Source of the DNA: Xenorhabdus indica
GTDB lineage: Bacteria; Pseudomonadota; Gammaproteobacteria; Enterobacterales; Enterobacteriaceae
DNA length: 64,000 nt
Reading direction: 5' to 3'
Assembly (NCBI RefSeq): GCF_014467235.1
Contig: NZ_NKHP01000017.1
Coordinates: 35,367-99,366, forward strand
Shown here: positions 19,838-30,051 of the stretch, one piece after another
Layout of the letters: each line of letters opens with the position of its first letter
How positions within the stretch are numbered: position 1 is the stretch's first letter
Notes under the pieces: generated by a model
Database searches by the model: none
The model's input: the letters and a program-made list of their open reading frames with translations, nothing else
What the model was told of the DNA's origin: nothing
Translations under genes and position numbers: made by a program

Positions 19838-20326
19838 TTATTTCTCCGGTAGGAAACTCGACGCATTTTGCAGGTAGTCAAAAAACCACCTGATAATTTG
19901 ACTGAACTGTGGGATCAGTTGTGACTGCTGCCAGTCTGCACTTTGGGGAAGTGGTGTAAAAGAATCCGCAATAAATAGAATGGCAGAAACAATTAACACA
20001 CCACGCAATGCCCCAAAACAGATCCCCAGAACCCGATCTGTACCTGATAAGCCTGTTCGCTGAACAAGTGAACCAATGACATAGTTTACTACTGCGCCAA
20101 CGATCAGTGTTGCAATGAATAAGATAGCAATCGCTACTCCATTACGCACCAACTCATCTTCAAGGCGAGCGAAATAAACCGCCAGATAAGTATAAAAGTG
20201 ACTTGCAACAAAGAAAGCACATCCCCAAGTCATCAGAGAAAGTGCTTCACGAACAAAACCGCGAATCAAGCTAACCAGTGCAGAGAAACCAATAATGGCA
20301 ATAATCGTATAATCAATCCAGACCAT
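19838..20326 (-). CDS. cvpA: Inner-membrane protein CvpA
   Basis: Membrane protein encoded in front of purF; in E. coli needed for colicin V production and linked to envelope homeostasis. 162 residues with four hydrophobic segments (about 4-25, 30-48, 64-86, 100-122). Conserved DYTIIAIIGFSALVSLIRGFVREALSL at the N-terminus and GTDRVLGICFGALRGVL in the third quarter. First gene of the cvpA-purF operon, with the PurR operator 55-70 bp upstream. Confidence 0.95.
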   Translation of the reverse strand: MVWIDYTIIAIIGFSALVSLIRGFVREALSLMTWGCAFFVASHFYTYLAVYFARLEDELVRNGVAIAILFIATLIVGAVVNYVIGSLVQRTGLSGTDRVLGICFGALRGVLIVSAILFIADSFTPLPQSADWQQSQLIPQFSQIIRWFFDYLQNASSFLPEK

Positions 20327-20380
20327 ATTTTAATCCAAAATAGGCTCCCGACACTCAGGCCGGGCGCATTCTAACAGAAA

Positions 20381-20396
20381 ACGAAAACGTTTGCGT
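20381..20396 (-). promoter_or_regulatory. PurR operator of cvpA-purF
   Basis: On the minus strand the sequence is ACGCAAACGTTTTCGT, which matches the enterobacterial PurR consensus at every position. It ends 55 bp upstream of the cvpA start, as in E. coli. Predicts repression of cvpA-purF when purines are plentiful. Confidence 0.92.
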
Positions 20397-20471
20397 AGCA
20401 GATTTATCACTGTACTAAAAATAATTAAGGAATCTGTCATCCTAACCTTTATCAGCTCTAAAATCAGGCTT

Positions 20472-20513
20472 TTGATCTTTCACGGGAGATTCCATCTCCG
20501 CATGAAAGATCAA
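20472..20513. other. Nested hairpin after dedD
   Basis: TTGATCTTTCA at 20472-20482 pairs with TGAAAGATCAA at 20503-20513, and an inner GGAGAT/ATCTCC pair fills the loop. It starts 5 bp after the dedD stop, so it probably marks the 3' end of the accD-folC-dedD transcript. The T-run is on the plus-strand side, so it is not a canonical terminator for the minus strand. Confidence 0.6.
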
Positions 20514-20517
20514 TTTT

Positions 20518-21213
20518 TTATGGTTTGTAATTTTTAATTTGCCCCTGCAAACCCGTTAACTCTTTCAATTCAGGTAAAACAAATGCCAAAGCCTGCCTTG
20601 AGGCGTTAGGCCCAACATAAATCCGGGTCAATTGCCCCTGTACCGGAGAAGAAGGGATGGTATAAACCTGATGCCCGGACAAACGCAGCCTGGACACTAT
20701 CTCATTTACCTTATCTGCATTTTTTAACGCACCAAGCTGGACAACATAGGCGACTGCTTGTGGTGCCTGCTCTACTGGTTGAGGCTTGACTTCTGGCCGG
20801 CTGGCAGGTTTAACCTGTGGCCTGGCTTCTGGCTTAGTTTCCACTTTCTGCATAGAAGGAGATTCAGGCCTTGTCAGCTTGGGATCTTGAGTGATTGCAA
20901 CAGGAGGTGGAACCCGCGGCGCAGGTTCCGACGATGATAAACCAGACAACATGTCTGTTTCTGGCTGTTGCTCCTGAGTTTGTGTCTGCATCGCCTCAGC
21001 CGCACCTTCCGGTGGTGTAGATGGCATACTTTGAGTCAGTGGCGGAATAGAATCAATATTCTCTTCATCACCAGGCTTAGGCACTAATGGAATAGAAGCG
21101 AATTTTTCTTCATTGTATTTCTTGTCGCCGTCAAACAGCATCGGCAGCACGATGACACTCAGTGCCACAAGAACGATGGTTCCGACTAAACGATTTTGAA
21201 ACCTACTTGCCAC
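20518..21213 (-). CDS. dedD: SPOR-domain cell-division protein DedD
   Basis: Inner-membrane division protein that binds denuded septal peptidoglycan. 231 residues: a short cytoplasmic N-terminus, one transmembrane segment (RLVGTIVLVALSVIVLPML, residues 8-26), a Pro/Gln/Glu-rich periplasmic linker (about 45-145) and a C-terminal SPOR domain (VAYVVQLGALKNADKVNEIV to the end). Its first 11 bp overlap the end of folC, and the same overlap-rich order accD-folC-dedD occurs in E. coli. Confidence 0.95.
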   Translation of the reverse strand: MASRFQNRLVGTIVLVALSVIVLPMLFDGDKKYNEEKFASIPLVPKPGDEENIDSIPPLTQSMPSTPPEGAAEAMQTQTQEQQPETDMLSGLSSSEPAPRVPPPVAITQDPKLTRPESPSMQKVETKPEARPQVKPASRPEVKPQPVEQAPQAVAYVVQLGALKNADKVNEIVSRLRLSGHQVYTIPSSPVQGQLTRIYVGPNASRQALAFVLPELKELTGLQGQIKNYKP

Positions 21214-22501
21214 GTCCCTTCATCTCCTCCAATGATTCCATAACATGAGCGACAGTATGGAAAGAGCCACAAACCACAATGATATCTTGTTCTGATGCGT
21301 CTTCCATGGCCTGATCCCATGCCTGCTCTACTTCCGTGAATGTCCGGGCTCCAGAAAGATGTTCAGCCAGCATCTGTGCTTCTGCCCCCCGGAGTTCATG
21401 TAATGATGCACAATACCATTCGTCAATTTGCCGGGAAAGGCAGGCAAGCGTTCCCGCAATGTCTTTGTCTTGCAGCATACCGACAACACCCCGTATTTTG
21501 CTGTCCGGTGAACGGGGTAATTCAGCCAGTTTTTGTGTCAGATAATCGGCCGCATGAGGATTGTGCGCCACATCCAGAATAACCAGTGGATTTTCTCTGA
21601 TGATTTGAAAACGCCCCGCCAACTGGGCACGTTTTAAGCCTTCATGCAGTGCCCGCTCATCAATAGCCTGACTGATTTTATCATTCTGCTGCAACAAGCA
21701 GTGAACCACGCCCATTGCCGTTGCGGCGTTAGCCAATGGCAGATTAGGAATAGGTAACGAATTAAATTGTTGGGCCGCTGTTCGCCAATGCCAGCTTTCT
21801 TTGTCTTGTGAAAAGTCCCAATCGGCACCACGGCGGAACAAATTCGCACCCAGTTCATCGGCCACTGCCGCAATGGAGTGAGGCATATCAGGTTCACCGA
21901 CGACAGCAAAATGATCACGACGGAAAATACCAGCTTTCTCACGCCCGATATGCTCGCGATCTGCTCCGAGCCAGTCCGTATGATCCAACGCAATACTGGT
22001 GATCGCCGCAACATCAGCATCCACAATATTAGTGGCATCCAAACGGCCACCTAAGCCTACTTCAAGGATCACAATATCGAGGTTAGCTTCTTTGAAAAGC
22101 TGCAATGCTGCCAATGTACCGTATTCAAAATAGGTTAAGGAAATATCACCACGCTGAGATTCAATATCCGCAAAAACACGGCAAAAATCCTGCTCTGTCG
22201 GTTCATTACCCTGAATACGAACCCGTTCGGTATAACGCACCAAATGCGGCGAGCTATACACCCCCACTTTCAGACCAGCAGCCAGAAAAATGGATTCAAG
22301 GGTATGACAGGTTGTGCCTTTGCCATTTGTGCCAGACACCGTAATGACTTTTGGGGCCGGATGTAATAGATCCAACTGCCTGGCGAGTGTTCCTACACGT
22401 TCAAGCCCCATATCGATAGCTTTCGAGTGCAAATTTCCAAGATAGGAAAGCCACGTCATCAGTGACGACGTAGCTTGAGGAGTTTGTAAAGTATCAGACA
22501 T
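21203..22501 (-). CDS. folC: Dihydrofolate synthase / folylpolyglutamate synthase FolC
   Basis: Adds glutamate to dihydropteroate and then to folates. The start at 22501 ([22 protein letters not shown]) overlaps the accD stop by 8 bp. Mur-ligase-type P-loop [14 protein letters not shown] near residue 60, then [33 protein letters not shown] and the C-terminal [13 protein letters not shown]. About 432 residues, close to the usual length. Middle gene of accD-folC-dedD. Confidence 0.95.
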   Translation of the reverse strand: MSDTLQTPQATSSLMTWLSYLGNLHSKAIDMGLERVGTLARQLDLLHPAPKVITVSGTNGKGTTCHTLESIFLAAGLKVGVYSSPHLVRYTERVRIQGNEPTEQDFCRVFADIESQRGDISLTYFEYGTLAALQLFKEANLDIVILEVGLGGRLDATNIVDADVAAITSIALDHTDWLGADREHIGREKAGIFRRDHFAVVGEPDMPHSIAAVADELGANLFRRGADWDFSQDKESWHWRTAAQQFNSLPIPNLPLANAATAMGVVHCLLQQNDKISQAIDERALHEGLKRAQLAGRFQIIRENPLVILDVAHNPHAADYLTQKLAELPRSPDSKIRGVVGMLQDKDIAGTLACLSRQIDEWYCASLHELRGAEAQMLAEHLSGARTFTEVEQAWDQAMEDASEQDIIVVCGSFHTVAHVMESLEEMKGRGK

Positions 22502-23438
22502 CTTCTTTATTAGGATTGATGTTTGTGTCAACTTCAACGTCAGCAGGTTCGGCAACAATTTCTGTCACCTCTGTCTTCGTACCAGGTTGTGGCTGATGAG
22601 TCAGCATTGCAAGCAGGTTAGCGATTTTTCCCCGCATTTCCGGGCGACGTACGATCATATCAATTGCTCCTTTTTCCAGCAGAAACTCACTGCGCTGGAA
22701 ACCTTCCGGCAATTTTTCACGGACGGTTTGTTCAATAACCCGTGGGCCTGCAAAACCAATCAGTGCCTTAGGCTCTGCAATATTGATGTCACCTAGCATC
22801 CCCATACTGGCGGTCACTCCCCCCATTGTCGGGTTAGTCAGAACACAGATATAAGGTAAACCCCGATCCTGCATTTTCGCCAACGCAGCACTGGTTTTTG
22901 CCATCTGCATCAGCGACATCAGCGCTTCCTGCATACGTGCCCCACCACTGGAAGCAAAGCAGACAAATGGGCAGTTGTCTTCCAACGCCTGTTCAACTGC
23001 GCGAACAAAACGTGCTCCCACAACTGAACCCATTGAACCTCCCATAAAGCTAAACTCAAATGCACCAGCCACCACTGGCATATCGTGTAGTGTACCTTTC
23101 ATCACGATCAGGGCATCTTTTTCCTGAGTTTGCTTTTGGGCCGCAGCCAAACGATCTTTGTATTTTTTAATGTCGCGGAATTTCAGGATATCTTTAGGCT
23201 CCAATTCACTGCCTAACTCTGTCGTGCTTTCTTCATCCAGAAATGCCTGCAAACGCTGACGGGCAGAAATTCGCATATGGTGGTCACATTTCGGACACAC
23301 TTCGAGATTACGCTCTAACTCAGCGCGGTAAAGTACCTGACTGCAACTGTCGCATTTTGTCCAAACTCCTTCAGGAATACTGGCCTTACGAGTTTGCATT
23401 ATTTTGCTTTTATTTAGAATTTTTTCAATCCAGCTCAT
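22494..23438 (-). CDS. accD: Acetyl-CoA carboxylase carboxyltransferase beta subunit AccD
   Basis: With AccA it transfers the carboxyl group from biotin to acetyl-CoA, making malonyl-CoA. The start at 23438 ([12 protein letters not shown]) has GGAAAGG upstream. The zinc ribbon is intact: CDSC then CPKC within residues 28-50. The crotonase-like core has [39 protein letters not shown] and [15 protein letters not shown]. 314 residues. The malonyl-CoA it makes is also the extender expected for the PUFA-like synthases at the left of the window. A leader inverted repeat precedes it (23461-23511). Confidence 0.96.
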   Translation of the reverse strand: MSWIEKILNKSKIMQTRKASIPEGVWTKCDSCSQVLYRAELERNLEVCPKCDHHMRISARQRLQAFLDEESTTELGSELEPKDILKFRDIKKYKDRLAAAQKQTQEKDALIVMKGTLHDMPVVAGAFEFSFMGGSMGSVVGARFVRAVEQALEDNCPFVCFASSGGARMQEALMSLMQMAKTSAALAKMQDRGLPYICVLTNPTMGGVTASMGMLGDINIAEPKALIGFAGPRVIEQTVREKLPEGFQRSEFLLEKGAIDMIVRRPEMRGKIANLLAMLTHQPQPGTKTEVTEIVAEPADVEVDTNINPNKEDV

Positions 23439-23460
23439 TAATGAACCTTTCCGTCTGATT

Positions 23461-23511
23461 CTGGCACATACTTTTAACAATGTATTCTCGGTATACTTGA
23501 GTATGTGCCAG
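23461..23511. promoter_or_regulatory. Inverted repeat in the accD leader
   Basis: CTGGCACATACT and AGTATGTGCCAG are perfect 12-bp arms around a 27-nt spacer, ending 23 bp before the accD start and just upstream of its ribosome-binding site. If transcribed it would form a long stem in the accD 5' leader; otherwise it could be an operator. I do not recognise a known binding motif. Confidence 0.6.
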
Positions 23512-23589
23512 CTTATGTTTTACGTGCCATTAAACCACAATGCTATAACAGTGTGGACAAAAAACTGCTCAAACCTGTTTGATGGTTAT

Positions 23590-24279
23590 CTAATTATTAT
23601 CTACCACTTTTTTAGATGCGGCACGGCGATGACACCAAATTTCAATAACCCCAGGCAGAATAGAAATAAAGATAATTGCAACAATCAATAGTTTCAGATT
23701 CTTCTGAACAATCGGCATATCACCGAATAAATAACCAGCATAAGTGAACAATAATACCCATACAAACGCGCCAATGACATTATAAGCAGCAAAATGGCGA
23801 TAAGACATTTTCCCCATCCCGGCAACAAATGGCGCAAATGTTCGGATTATTGGCACAAATCGCGCCAGAATTATTGCTTTTCCACCATGTTTTTCATAAA
23901 ACTGATGGGTTTTATCCAGATAGCTACGGCGAAAAATCCTGGAATCCGGGTTATTAAACAATTTATCACCGAAAATTCGCCCAATAGTATAATTTATGGC
24001 ATCACCGATAATGGCCGCAATGATGATCAACGTCACCATAATATGTACGTTAAGATCGTTAGAATCTAATGCCGATAGTGCTCCCGCTACAAATAGCAGA
24101 GAATCTCCCGGCAAGAATGGTGTAACCACCAGCCCCGTCTCGCAAAATACGATTAAAAATAAGATGCCGTATACCCAATAACCATAATCAGCAACCAATT
24201 CGGCCAAGTGGACATCAATATGTAAAATAAAATCGACAATGAACTTCGCGAAATCAATAAAATGAGTAAACAACTCCAT
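23590..24279 (-). CDS. dedA: DedA-family inner-membrane protein
   Basis: DedA-superfamily protein, a group linked to undecaprenyl-phosphate or lipid flipping. 229 residues from the ATG at 24279, which has GAGGA 7 nt upstream; the frame is open seven codons further. [24 protein letters not shown] (first re-entrant motif), [30 protein letters not shown] (the conserved arginine-containing motif) and several hydrophobic segments are present. Nearly collinear with E. coli DedA and in the same place between accD and truA. Confidence 0.95.
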   Translation of the reverse strand: MELFTHFIDFAKFIVDFILHIDVHLAELVADYGYWVYGILFLIVFCETGLVVTPFLPGDSLLFVAGALSALDSNDLNVHIMVTLIIIAAIIGDAINYTIGRIFGDKLFNNPDSRIFRRSYLDKTHQFYEKHGGKAIILARFVPIIRTFAPFVAGMGKMSYRHFAAYNVIGAFVWVLLFTYAGYLFGDMPIVQKNLKLLIVAIIFISILPGVIEIWCHRRAASKKVVDNN

Positions 24280-24325
24280 AATATTCCTCGTTATGCTCAA
24301 ACATCCTTGTCATCATTCGACAGTA

Positions 24326-25165
24326 TCAGATTAATTCATCGGCCAAAAACAAAGGCCCCATAACAGGCTCAGGCAAGCCAAAATGGACAGGATAATCTAC
24401 TGCAACTAAATACAGCCCTTCAGCTTTAGCTGTTGCGGCTGCTTTTGTCCGATCTTTCAGTGCCAGCAATTCAGCCATCCATTGGATGCCCTGATTACCA
24501 CAACCAATTTCCAACAAGCTGCCAACAATATTGCGCACCATATGATGAACAAAAGCATTGGCCTTGATATCTACAACCACATAATGCCCATGACGACTGA
24601 CATTAATATGCATCAGATTACGCCACGGCGAATTGGACTGACACTGTACTGCCCTGAAAGAAGTGAAATCATTCTCTCCCAACAGACATTGTGCCGCTTC
24701 ATGCATTTTTCTCTCATCCAACGGATAGTGAAAATGCGTGACACCTTTCGCCAGTACCGCAGGACGGTAACGATGGTTGAAAATAACATACCGATACCGG
24801 CGTGCCGTTGCACTGAAACGAGCATGAAATTCATCATCTACCGTTTTTACCCAACGTACTGCAATATCCGGCGGCAAATGAGTATTAACTCCCATTGTCC
24901 ATGCTGCATCTTTACGTTGTACTGACGTTTCAAAATGCACTACCTGCCCGGTTGCGTGAACACCTGCATCCGTTCTGCCCGCACAGAAAACAGAAATAGG
25001 TTCATCTGCCACTTTTGACAATGCTTTTTCCAAACATCCCTGTACACTTCTGACTTCTTGCTGGCGCTGCCAACCATAATAACGGCTGCCGTCATATTCA
25101 ATCCCCAGTGCAATTTTCACTTTTTTTGCTTCTGGTACAGACTGATTTAGTTCTGTAGCAGACAT
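24326..25165 (-). CDS. truA: tRNA pseudouridine(38-40) synthase TruA
   Basis: Makes pseudouridine at positions 38-40 of the tRNA anticodon arm. 279 residues. [18 protein letters not shown] near the N-terminus; the catalytic aspartate is in [14 protein letters not shown] (Asp66); [12 protein letters not shown] and [17 protein letters not shown] are further family motifs. Its ATG overlaps the usg stop as TGATG, so translation is probably coupled. Confidence 0.96.
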   Translation of the reverse strand: MSATELNQSVPEAKKVKIALGIEYDGSRYYGWQRQQEVRSVQGCLEKALSKVADEPISVFCAGRTDAGVHATGQVVHFETSVQRKDAAWTMGVNTHLPPDIAVRWVKTVDDEFHARFSATARRYRYVIFNHRYRPAVLAKGVTHFHYPLDERKMHEAAQCLLGENDFTSFRAVQCQSNSPWRNLMHINVSRHGHYVVVDIKANAFVHHMVRNIVGSLLEIGCGNQGIQWMAELLALKDRTKAAATAKAEGLYLVAVDYPVHFGLPEPVMGPLFLADELI

Positions 25166-26175
25166 CAGTAAAATTGCTCCTGTATCAGTTTTTCTGCGAT
25201 TTCAACCGCCATCAGAGCACCACCAAAGCGGATATTATCGGCAACAGACCAGAACTGTAACATCTCCGGCATTCCGTAATCATTACGCAAACAACCGATA
25301 CTCAACCCATCAGCACCTGATGCATCTGTAACCTGAGTTGGATAATCACCCTCTTCCGAGAGCTGAATTTCTTCAAGACGTTCAAATTCTCCACGCGCTT
25401 CTTCTATACCAATTGGACGCAGTGTTTCCAGATTAACCATCTGAGCAATACCGTAAAACACGGAAGATTGAACACAACTCACTGAGACAGGCAAACCTTC
25501 ATCCTGCAATATTCTGCGAACTTGATCGACGATACGACGCTCTTCGCGCACCGTACCTTCAGCATCAGGCAATAAAGGCAGCAGGTTAAACGCCAATTGC
25601 TTATTGAAATGTCCTTCATCGGGCGGAATACCATTCAATAAACGGGCACTTTGCCCTGCCAACTCTTCAATGGCAGCTTTACCATGTACGGAAACAGGCA
25701 ATATATTGGTTAGCTGTAAACGTGCAATACCCGCAGCATCAATTAACGGTTTGATAGCTGTCAGCACTTGACTTGTCGCACTATCGGCAACCGCAATAAT
25801 GTTACGGTTACGGTATTCAGCTAAAGCATACGGGTTCACTGTCGGGACAACCAACGGAACATCCGGTTCTGCTGCAAACAATCCACTGCTGTCAATGACC
25901 AGACAACCTGCTTCTGTTGCTTTTGTAATATATTGTGCTGTCACTTCCATACCCACAGCAAAAAATGCGAGCTGTGCCTGTGACCAATCAAATTCTGCGG
26001 CATCATGAACAGTGATATTTTTGCCGTTAATACGCTGGATTTTCCCGATACTTTGCTCACTGGCAAGAAGATGCAGCTCACCAACCGGAAACTGGCGTTC
26101 CTGCAATAACGCCAATATCGCTTCACCTACTGCGCCCGTTGCACCCAAGAGCGCAATATTCCAACCTTCTGACAT
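25165..26175 (-). CDS. usg: Usg, aspartate-semialdehyde-dehydrogenase-like protein
   Basis: Paralogue of aspartate-semialdehyde dehydrogenase with no proven enzyme activity. The start at 26175 ([19 protein letters not shown]) matches E. coli Usg; the frame is open 19 codons further. The NAD(P)-binding GATGAVGEA is kept, but where the true dehydrogenase has the catalytic cysteine (GGNCTV) this protein reads ADSATSQ, so it is probably not a dehydrogenase. 336 residues. Upstream of truA with a 1-base stop/start overlap. Confidence 0.93.
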   Translation of the reverse strand: MSEGWNIALLGATGAVGEAILALLQERQFPVGELHLLASEQSIGKIQRINGKNITVHDAAEFDWSQAQLAFFAVGMEVTAQYITKATEAGCLVIDSSGLFAAEPDVPLVVPTVNPYALAEYRNRNIIAVADSATSQVLTAIKPLIDAAGIARLQLTNILPVSVHGKAAIEELAGQSARLLNGIPPDEGHFNKQLAFNLLPLLPDAEGTVREERRIVDQVRRILQDEGLPVSVSCVQSSVFYGIAQMVNLETLRPIGIEEARGEFERLEEIQLSEEGDYPTQVTDASGADGLSIGCLRNDYGMPEMLQFWSVADNIRFGGALMAVEIAEKLIQEQFY

Positions 26176-26263
26176 GTTGGTTTTCTCCACTTCTTTTTTG
26201 TTCCACTGCTTTTTTATTTTGGTAACAGGCAAAAACTTCTGCCTGCATTAAATCACTTTTTCG

Positions 26264-27400
26264 TTAAATTAATTTAGCGTTAAACCCAATTCTGGATAGT
26301 AATTGAGCACTGTCTTCTGAATCACAATGCACTGTCAGGGAAGACCACTCTCGACGTTCAGGATAATTTTTCCGCAACTGGTCAAAAGCACCATCCTGCC
26401 CGGCTACCTGACGCAGTGGTGTATCATCACGGCGCACATCATACACTAAATGCATCAAGCGCTTCAGGATGCTTTGTGTCACTTCGCCATGAACTGTGAT
26501 ATGACTGAAATCAGACTCAGGCAACAACGCAGATAATTCTGTCTTCTGTGATTTCCCCAGGAATTCACAATACGCCTCAAAAACCTGAGTTGTGCCACGA
26601 GCCTTGCCTTCCAGAGTGTATCCCGCAATATGCGGTGTACCGATATCAATCAAGTTAAGCAAAGGTAATGAAAGGTTAGGCTCTGGTTCCCAGACATCAA
26701 GTACGACACGTAATTTTTTTCCGTTTTGCAGCGCTGATAACAATGCTTGGTTATCAACCACTTCACCACGACTGGCATTAATCAAGATTCGGTTGTCCGG
26801 CAGAGCAGAAAGTAATTTTGCATCTGCTAAATGATAAGTTTGATAAGGGCCTGATGGGTTAAGTGGCGTATGGAACGTCAGAATATCTGCTTCCCTGATC
26901 AGCTTTTCCAAAGGCCAGAATTCGCCTTCGTCTCCCCGATCGGCACGAGGCGGATCACACAACAAGGTTTTCACGCCCAAAGCAGCCAGTCGATCAGCCA
27001 GACGTCCCCCGACATTACCGACACCAACAATGCCGACAATTTTATCTTTCAGTTGAAACTGATCCTGTTCTGCCAATACCATCAATGCAGAAAAGACATA
27101 TTCAACCACAGCAATTGCATTACATCCGGGAGCAGCGGAGAAACCAATGCCTGCCTGCTCTAACCATTGCTGATCAACATGATCCATGCCGGCAGTAGCA
27201 GTACCGATAAATTTCACCGGACTATCTTTTAGCAAGGACTCATTAACTTTAGTGACAGAGCGAACCATAAAGGCATCTGCATGTTCCAAAACCCCCTCAG
27301 GCACAGGGCGGCCCGGAATTGCCTGAACTTCCCCTAATTGTTTAAAGAGCTGTTCAGCATAAGGCATATTTTCATCGACTAAAATTTTCACTTTTCTCAT
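26264..27400 (-). CDS. pdxB: Erythronate-4-phosphate dehydrogenase PdxB
   Basis: Second step of the DXP-dependent pyridoxal-5'-phosphate pathway. D-isomer 2-hydroxyacid dehydrogenase fold: NAD-binding [16 protein letters not shown] near residue 120, [37 protein letters not shown] with the catalytic His, and the PdxB-specific C-terminal dimerisation domain. 378 residues if the ATG at 27400 is used; a GTG three codons later (27391) gives [12 protein letters not shown] as in E. coli and may be the true start. Diverges from the exporter gene at 27563. Confidence 0.95.
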   Translation of the reverse strand: MRKVKILVDENMPYAEQLFKQLGEVQAIPGRPVPEGVLEHADAFMVRSVTKVNESLLKDSPVKFIGTATAGMDHVDQQWLEQAGIGFSAAPGCNAIAVVEYVFSALMVLAEQDQFQLKDKIVGIVGVGNVGGRLADRLAALGVKTLLCDPPRADRGDEGEFWPLEKLIREADILTFHTPLNPSGPYQTYHLADAKLLSALPDNRILINASRGEVVDNQALLSALQNGKKLRVVLDVWEPEPNLSLPLLNLIDIGTPHIAGYTLEGKARGTTQVFEAYCEFLGKSQKTELSALLPESDFSHITVHGEVTQSILKRLMHLVYDVRRDDTPLRQVAGQDGAFDQLRKNYPERREWSSLTVHCDSEDSAQLLSRIGFNAKLI

Positions 27401-27562
27401 CCAACGGCTTAAATGGGCGTGATCCGCTATTCTGCCATTTAATCGGCATAATACCTAATTCCCCTTTTTCTTTTGAGTTGCTTCTTTGTTAAAAGTCACG
27501 CGAAATCTATTGGTCATTGTTACACTAAGTACACGATATTCTGATACACGCGATTTAACTCA

Positions 27563-28447
27563 ATGAAGAATCTATGGTTTCCCCTTATTGCTGTACTAAT
27601 TTGGTCAATTAACGCTGTGGTCAGTAAAGCCGCTGCCACTTCAATTGAACCTGCTGCTATCGCTTTCTATCGCTGGTTCATCGCTTTTTTGGCTTTAACT
27701 CCTTTTATCTTATTACCCACACTGAAACAGTGGAAAATGCTTACCCGATATTGGTGGAAGTTATTGATCCTCGGTTCCCTCGGTATGGTTCTTAATCAAA
27801 GTCTGGTTTACTACGCTGCTCATACTGTCAGTGCAACACTGATAGGGATCTTTACTTCGTTGATCCCACTGTTGACTGTCATACTCAGTATTTTTGTCTT
27901 GCGAGTTGCCCCGACAGTTGGAATTATGCTCGGTACAGCTTTTTCCCTATTTGGCCTTATATGGTTAGTTGGCAAAGGAGAACCTGGTGCCCTGTTACAA
28001 CACGGATTAGGGTCAGGAGATATAATGATGTTTATTGCATCAGCAGCCTACGCTCTGTACGGTGTTCTGACCAAACGCTGGGCAATTCCATTACCGAACT
28101 GGCAATCACTCTATGTACAGATCGGATTTGGAGTCTTGTTACTTTTGCCTAACTTCATGATGACAGAAGATATCCGGTTAACCAGCAATAATATTTCTCT
28201 TGTGCTGTTTGCAGGTATTCCTGCTTCAATTATTGCTCCTTATCTGTGGATACAAGGGGTTATTCGCCTTGGAGCTAATATGACCTCAATCTTTATGAAC
28301 CTGGCTCCTGTTTTCACCGCAATTATTGCCATCGCGGTACTCCATGAGAAAATGTATAGCTATCATCTGATTGGTGGGGGTATTGTGCTGGCTGGTGTAA
28401 TTCTTGCTCAACAATTACGTATCCCAATAACGCGTCAGAAAACTTAA
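27563..28447 (+). CDS. EamA-family (DMT superfamily) transporter
   Basis: Drug/metabolite transporter superfamily; substrate unknown, most relatives export amino acids or metabolites. 294 residues with about ten transmembrane segments in two EamA repeats: the first from LWFPLIAVLIWSINAVVSKAA to about residue 140, the second from about 150 with SAAYALYGVLTKRW and APVFTAIIAIAVLHEK. A hairpin follows the stop (28478-28506). In E. coli flk lies between pdxB and fabB; this and the next four genes occupy that interval here. Confidence 0.88.
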   Translation: MKNLWFPLIAVLIWSINAVVSKAAATSIEPAAIAFYRWFIAFLALTPFILLPTLKQWKMLTRYWWKLLILGSLGMVLNQSLVYYAAHTVSATLIGIFTSLIPLLTVILSIFVLRVAPTVGIMLGTAFSLFGLIWLVGKGEPGALLQHGLGSGDIMMFIASAAYALYGVLTKRWAIPLPNWQSLYVQIGFGVLLLLPNFMMTEDIRLTSNNISLVLFAGIPASIIAPYLWIQGVIRLGANMTSIFMNLAPVFTAIIAIAVLHEKMYSYHLIGGGIVLAGVILAQQLRIPITRQKT

Positions 28448-28477
28448 CTAGCACTTTATCAACAATATTTTTACCAA

Positions 28478-28506
28478 TTATCGCCCAATGTTTTACTGGG
28501 CGATAA
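28478..28506 (+). terminator. Hairpin after the EamA transporter gene
   Basis: TTATCGCCCA and TGGGCGATAA form a perfect 10-bp stem with a 9-nt loop 30 bp after the stop. No long T-run follows, so termination may be weak or it may only protect the 3' end. Confidence 0.55.
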
Positions 28507-28611
28507 TGGAAAATAGTTATTATAATAAAATAGCTTCTGATGTTACCAAAGAAAATAAACCAAGTATTGAATAGCTAAATTAACTTTATACAAAAATATC
28601 ATGTTAACTGA

Positions 28612-29580
28612 TTATTTTATTTTTACTTGATTACTCACTATAAAATATCCTCCGAATTGAGTATACTTTCCACGCTCTGCATTGCGGGGATCTTTTATAA
28701 TTTTATTCTTATTATCCGTTTTTCTGACTGACATTTTCCCCGGTTTATGAGCCCAAATATGGGAGCGTTCGTGCTTATTATTTAAAACCAATCGATACCA
28801 ATGGTAGTCCCAGTCATCTGCATAATCGTCAGTAGCAAAAAGTGCTACAACATGGTTCGGATAGTATTTTTCATCTCTATAATCATCTAACATAATTAAT
28901 CCATCTGACATTGCGCCATCTATAACAACTTTCATAGTGCGTTCTTGTAAAAGTTTCTCAGTATTCCCTCCCGGTTGATAATAATGTCCACCTGCATAAT
29001 TACAGGCGTAAGAATAACAGTTATGTAACTTCTGCTTTTCAGATGTATTCCAGAAAGTTGTATTGAACAATCCCGCTTGCACAGTAATCAACTTACCCGT
29101 TTTCGGACTCAAGATATTGACTGTATAGAGTTCATCATTATTTACATCGTGTAAAGTATGTCTTGTTTCATTATGCAGGTCTTCATCTGGATCGTCTCCC
29201 TCAGAACAATCAGAAGTATCTTGCTGAAGGTTAATTATATCCTGAAATATCATTGACTTAAAGTTACTGTTTTGGTTAGAGGACTCCATTAAAGTGAAGC
29301 CAAGATATCTACTTTGATAAAGATCGGGCGCTCTTCCATCACATATATAAAAAGAATTAGTCAACCCATAACTATGTGCTATTGTCTGCTCAGTGCCATC
29401 AATTTCGACTAAAAAACCAGAGAATCCAAGCTTTCCACAGGTTTCTCCAAAGTTAATTCCCTTAATATTATCCCTGAATAACCCCAGTAGCCATCTTGAG
29501 TTCATTTCATAATCGAGATCATAGTAATACCAGTAATAATCTTCCAGTCCAGAAAAAGTCAGTAATGTTACTCTAATCAT
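28612..29580 (-). CDS. Unknown protein with papain/NlpC-like NCYSYA...DYHWYR motifs
   Basis: Not confidently recognised. The start is uncertain: ATGs at 29580 and 29592 are plausible, and the frame stays open to 29715. From 29580 it is about 322 residues. The C-terminal half carries NCYSYACN (Cys near 186), QPGG, NHVVALFATDD, DYHWYRL and HKPG, an arrangement I associate with uncharacterised papain-fold peptidase- or amidase-like proteins; the expected nucleophile is that Cys with the following His residues. The N-terminal half is Tyr-rich and unlike anything known to me. No signal peptide or membrane segment after residue 1. Strongly AT-rich and isolated between two operons, which suggests horizontal acquisition. 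Confidence 0.6.
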   Translation of the reverse strand: MIRVTLLTFSGLEDYYWYYYDLDYEMNSRWLLGLFRDNIKGINFGETCGKLGFSGFLVEIDGTEQTIAHSYGLTNSFYICDGRAPDLYQSRYLGFTLMESSNQNSNFKSMIFQDIINLQQDTSDCSEGDDPDEDLHNETRHTLHDVNNDELYTVNILSPKTGKLITVQAGLFNTTFWNTSEKQKLHNCYSYACNYAGGHYYQPGGNTEKLLQERTMKVVIDGAMSDGLIMLDDYRDEKYYPNHVVALFATDDYADDWDYHWYRLVLNNKHERSHIWAHKPGKMSVRKTDNKNKIIKDPRNAERGKYTQFGGYFIVSNQVKIK

Positions 29581-29715
29581 TCCAGGCCCCATATATAATT
29601 TTAGTATGGATGTTGTTATTCTCAATAAATACAAACAATTACAAAAACATTTATAATCCATAAATTTATTTTTGTTAATATCAAAATTATTTAGATAAAC
29701 ATCTAAAACAAACAT

Positions 29716-30051
29716 ATTTCTATTATTTCTTTTAAAATTGTTTTATATTCTGAAAATACTACAGGTATATGAAGTCACTTCAAGTAATCATATATATGTT
29801 TATATTGCATGACATTATATTTTAATAAATCTAATGAATCATAAAAGTTAACTCTTTTCACTTTCAATATCTATTACATAACTTCAAAAAATCTTGAGGC
29901 ATTTAAAAAATTAACATCTTTCAAGTTAAGTGATTAAAGTCACATCTAAACACTTTTTTCTGTTAATAGAATATTTCAGTTCTATAAATTAATAATGCAC
30001 CGGAGATTTATAAAATTGTTTCCATCATCGGTGCTATGTGAGGAATAAAAA
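29716..30051. other. AT-rich region upstream of tctCBA
   Basis: About 330 bp, very AT-rich, no gene seen. It must hold the promoter of tctC. The only clear structure is the inverted repeat at 29997-30034 next to the tctC ribosome-binding site. Confidence 0.5.
29997..30034 (+). promoter_or_regulatory. Leader hairpin before tctC
   Basis: GCACCGGAGAT and ATCATCGGTGC pair with one mismatch and one G-U around a 16-nt AT-rich loop. It ends 6 nt before the GAGGA ribosome-binding site of tctC, so folding could affect initiation, or the symmetric sequence could be an operator. Confidence 0.5.
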
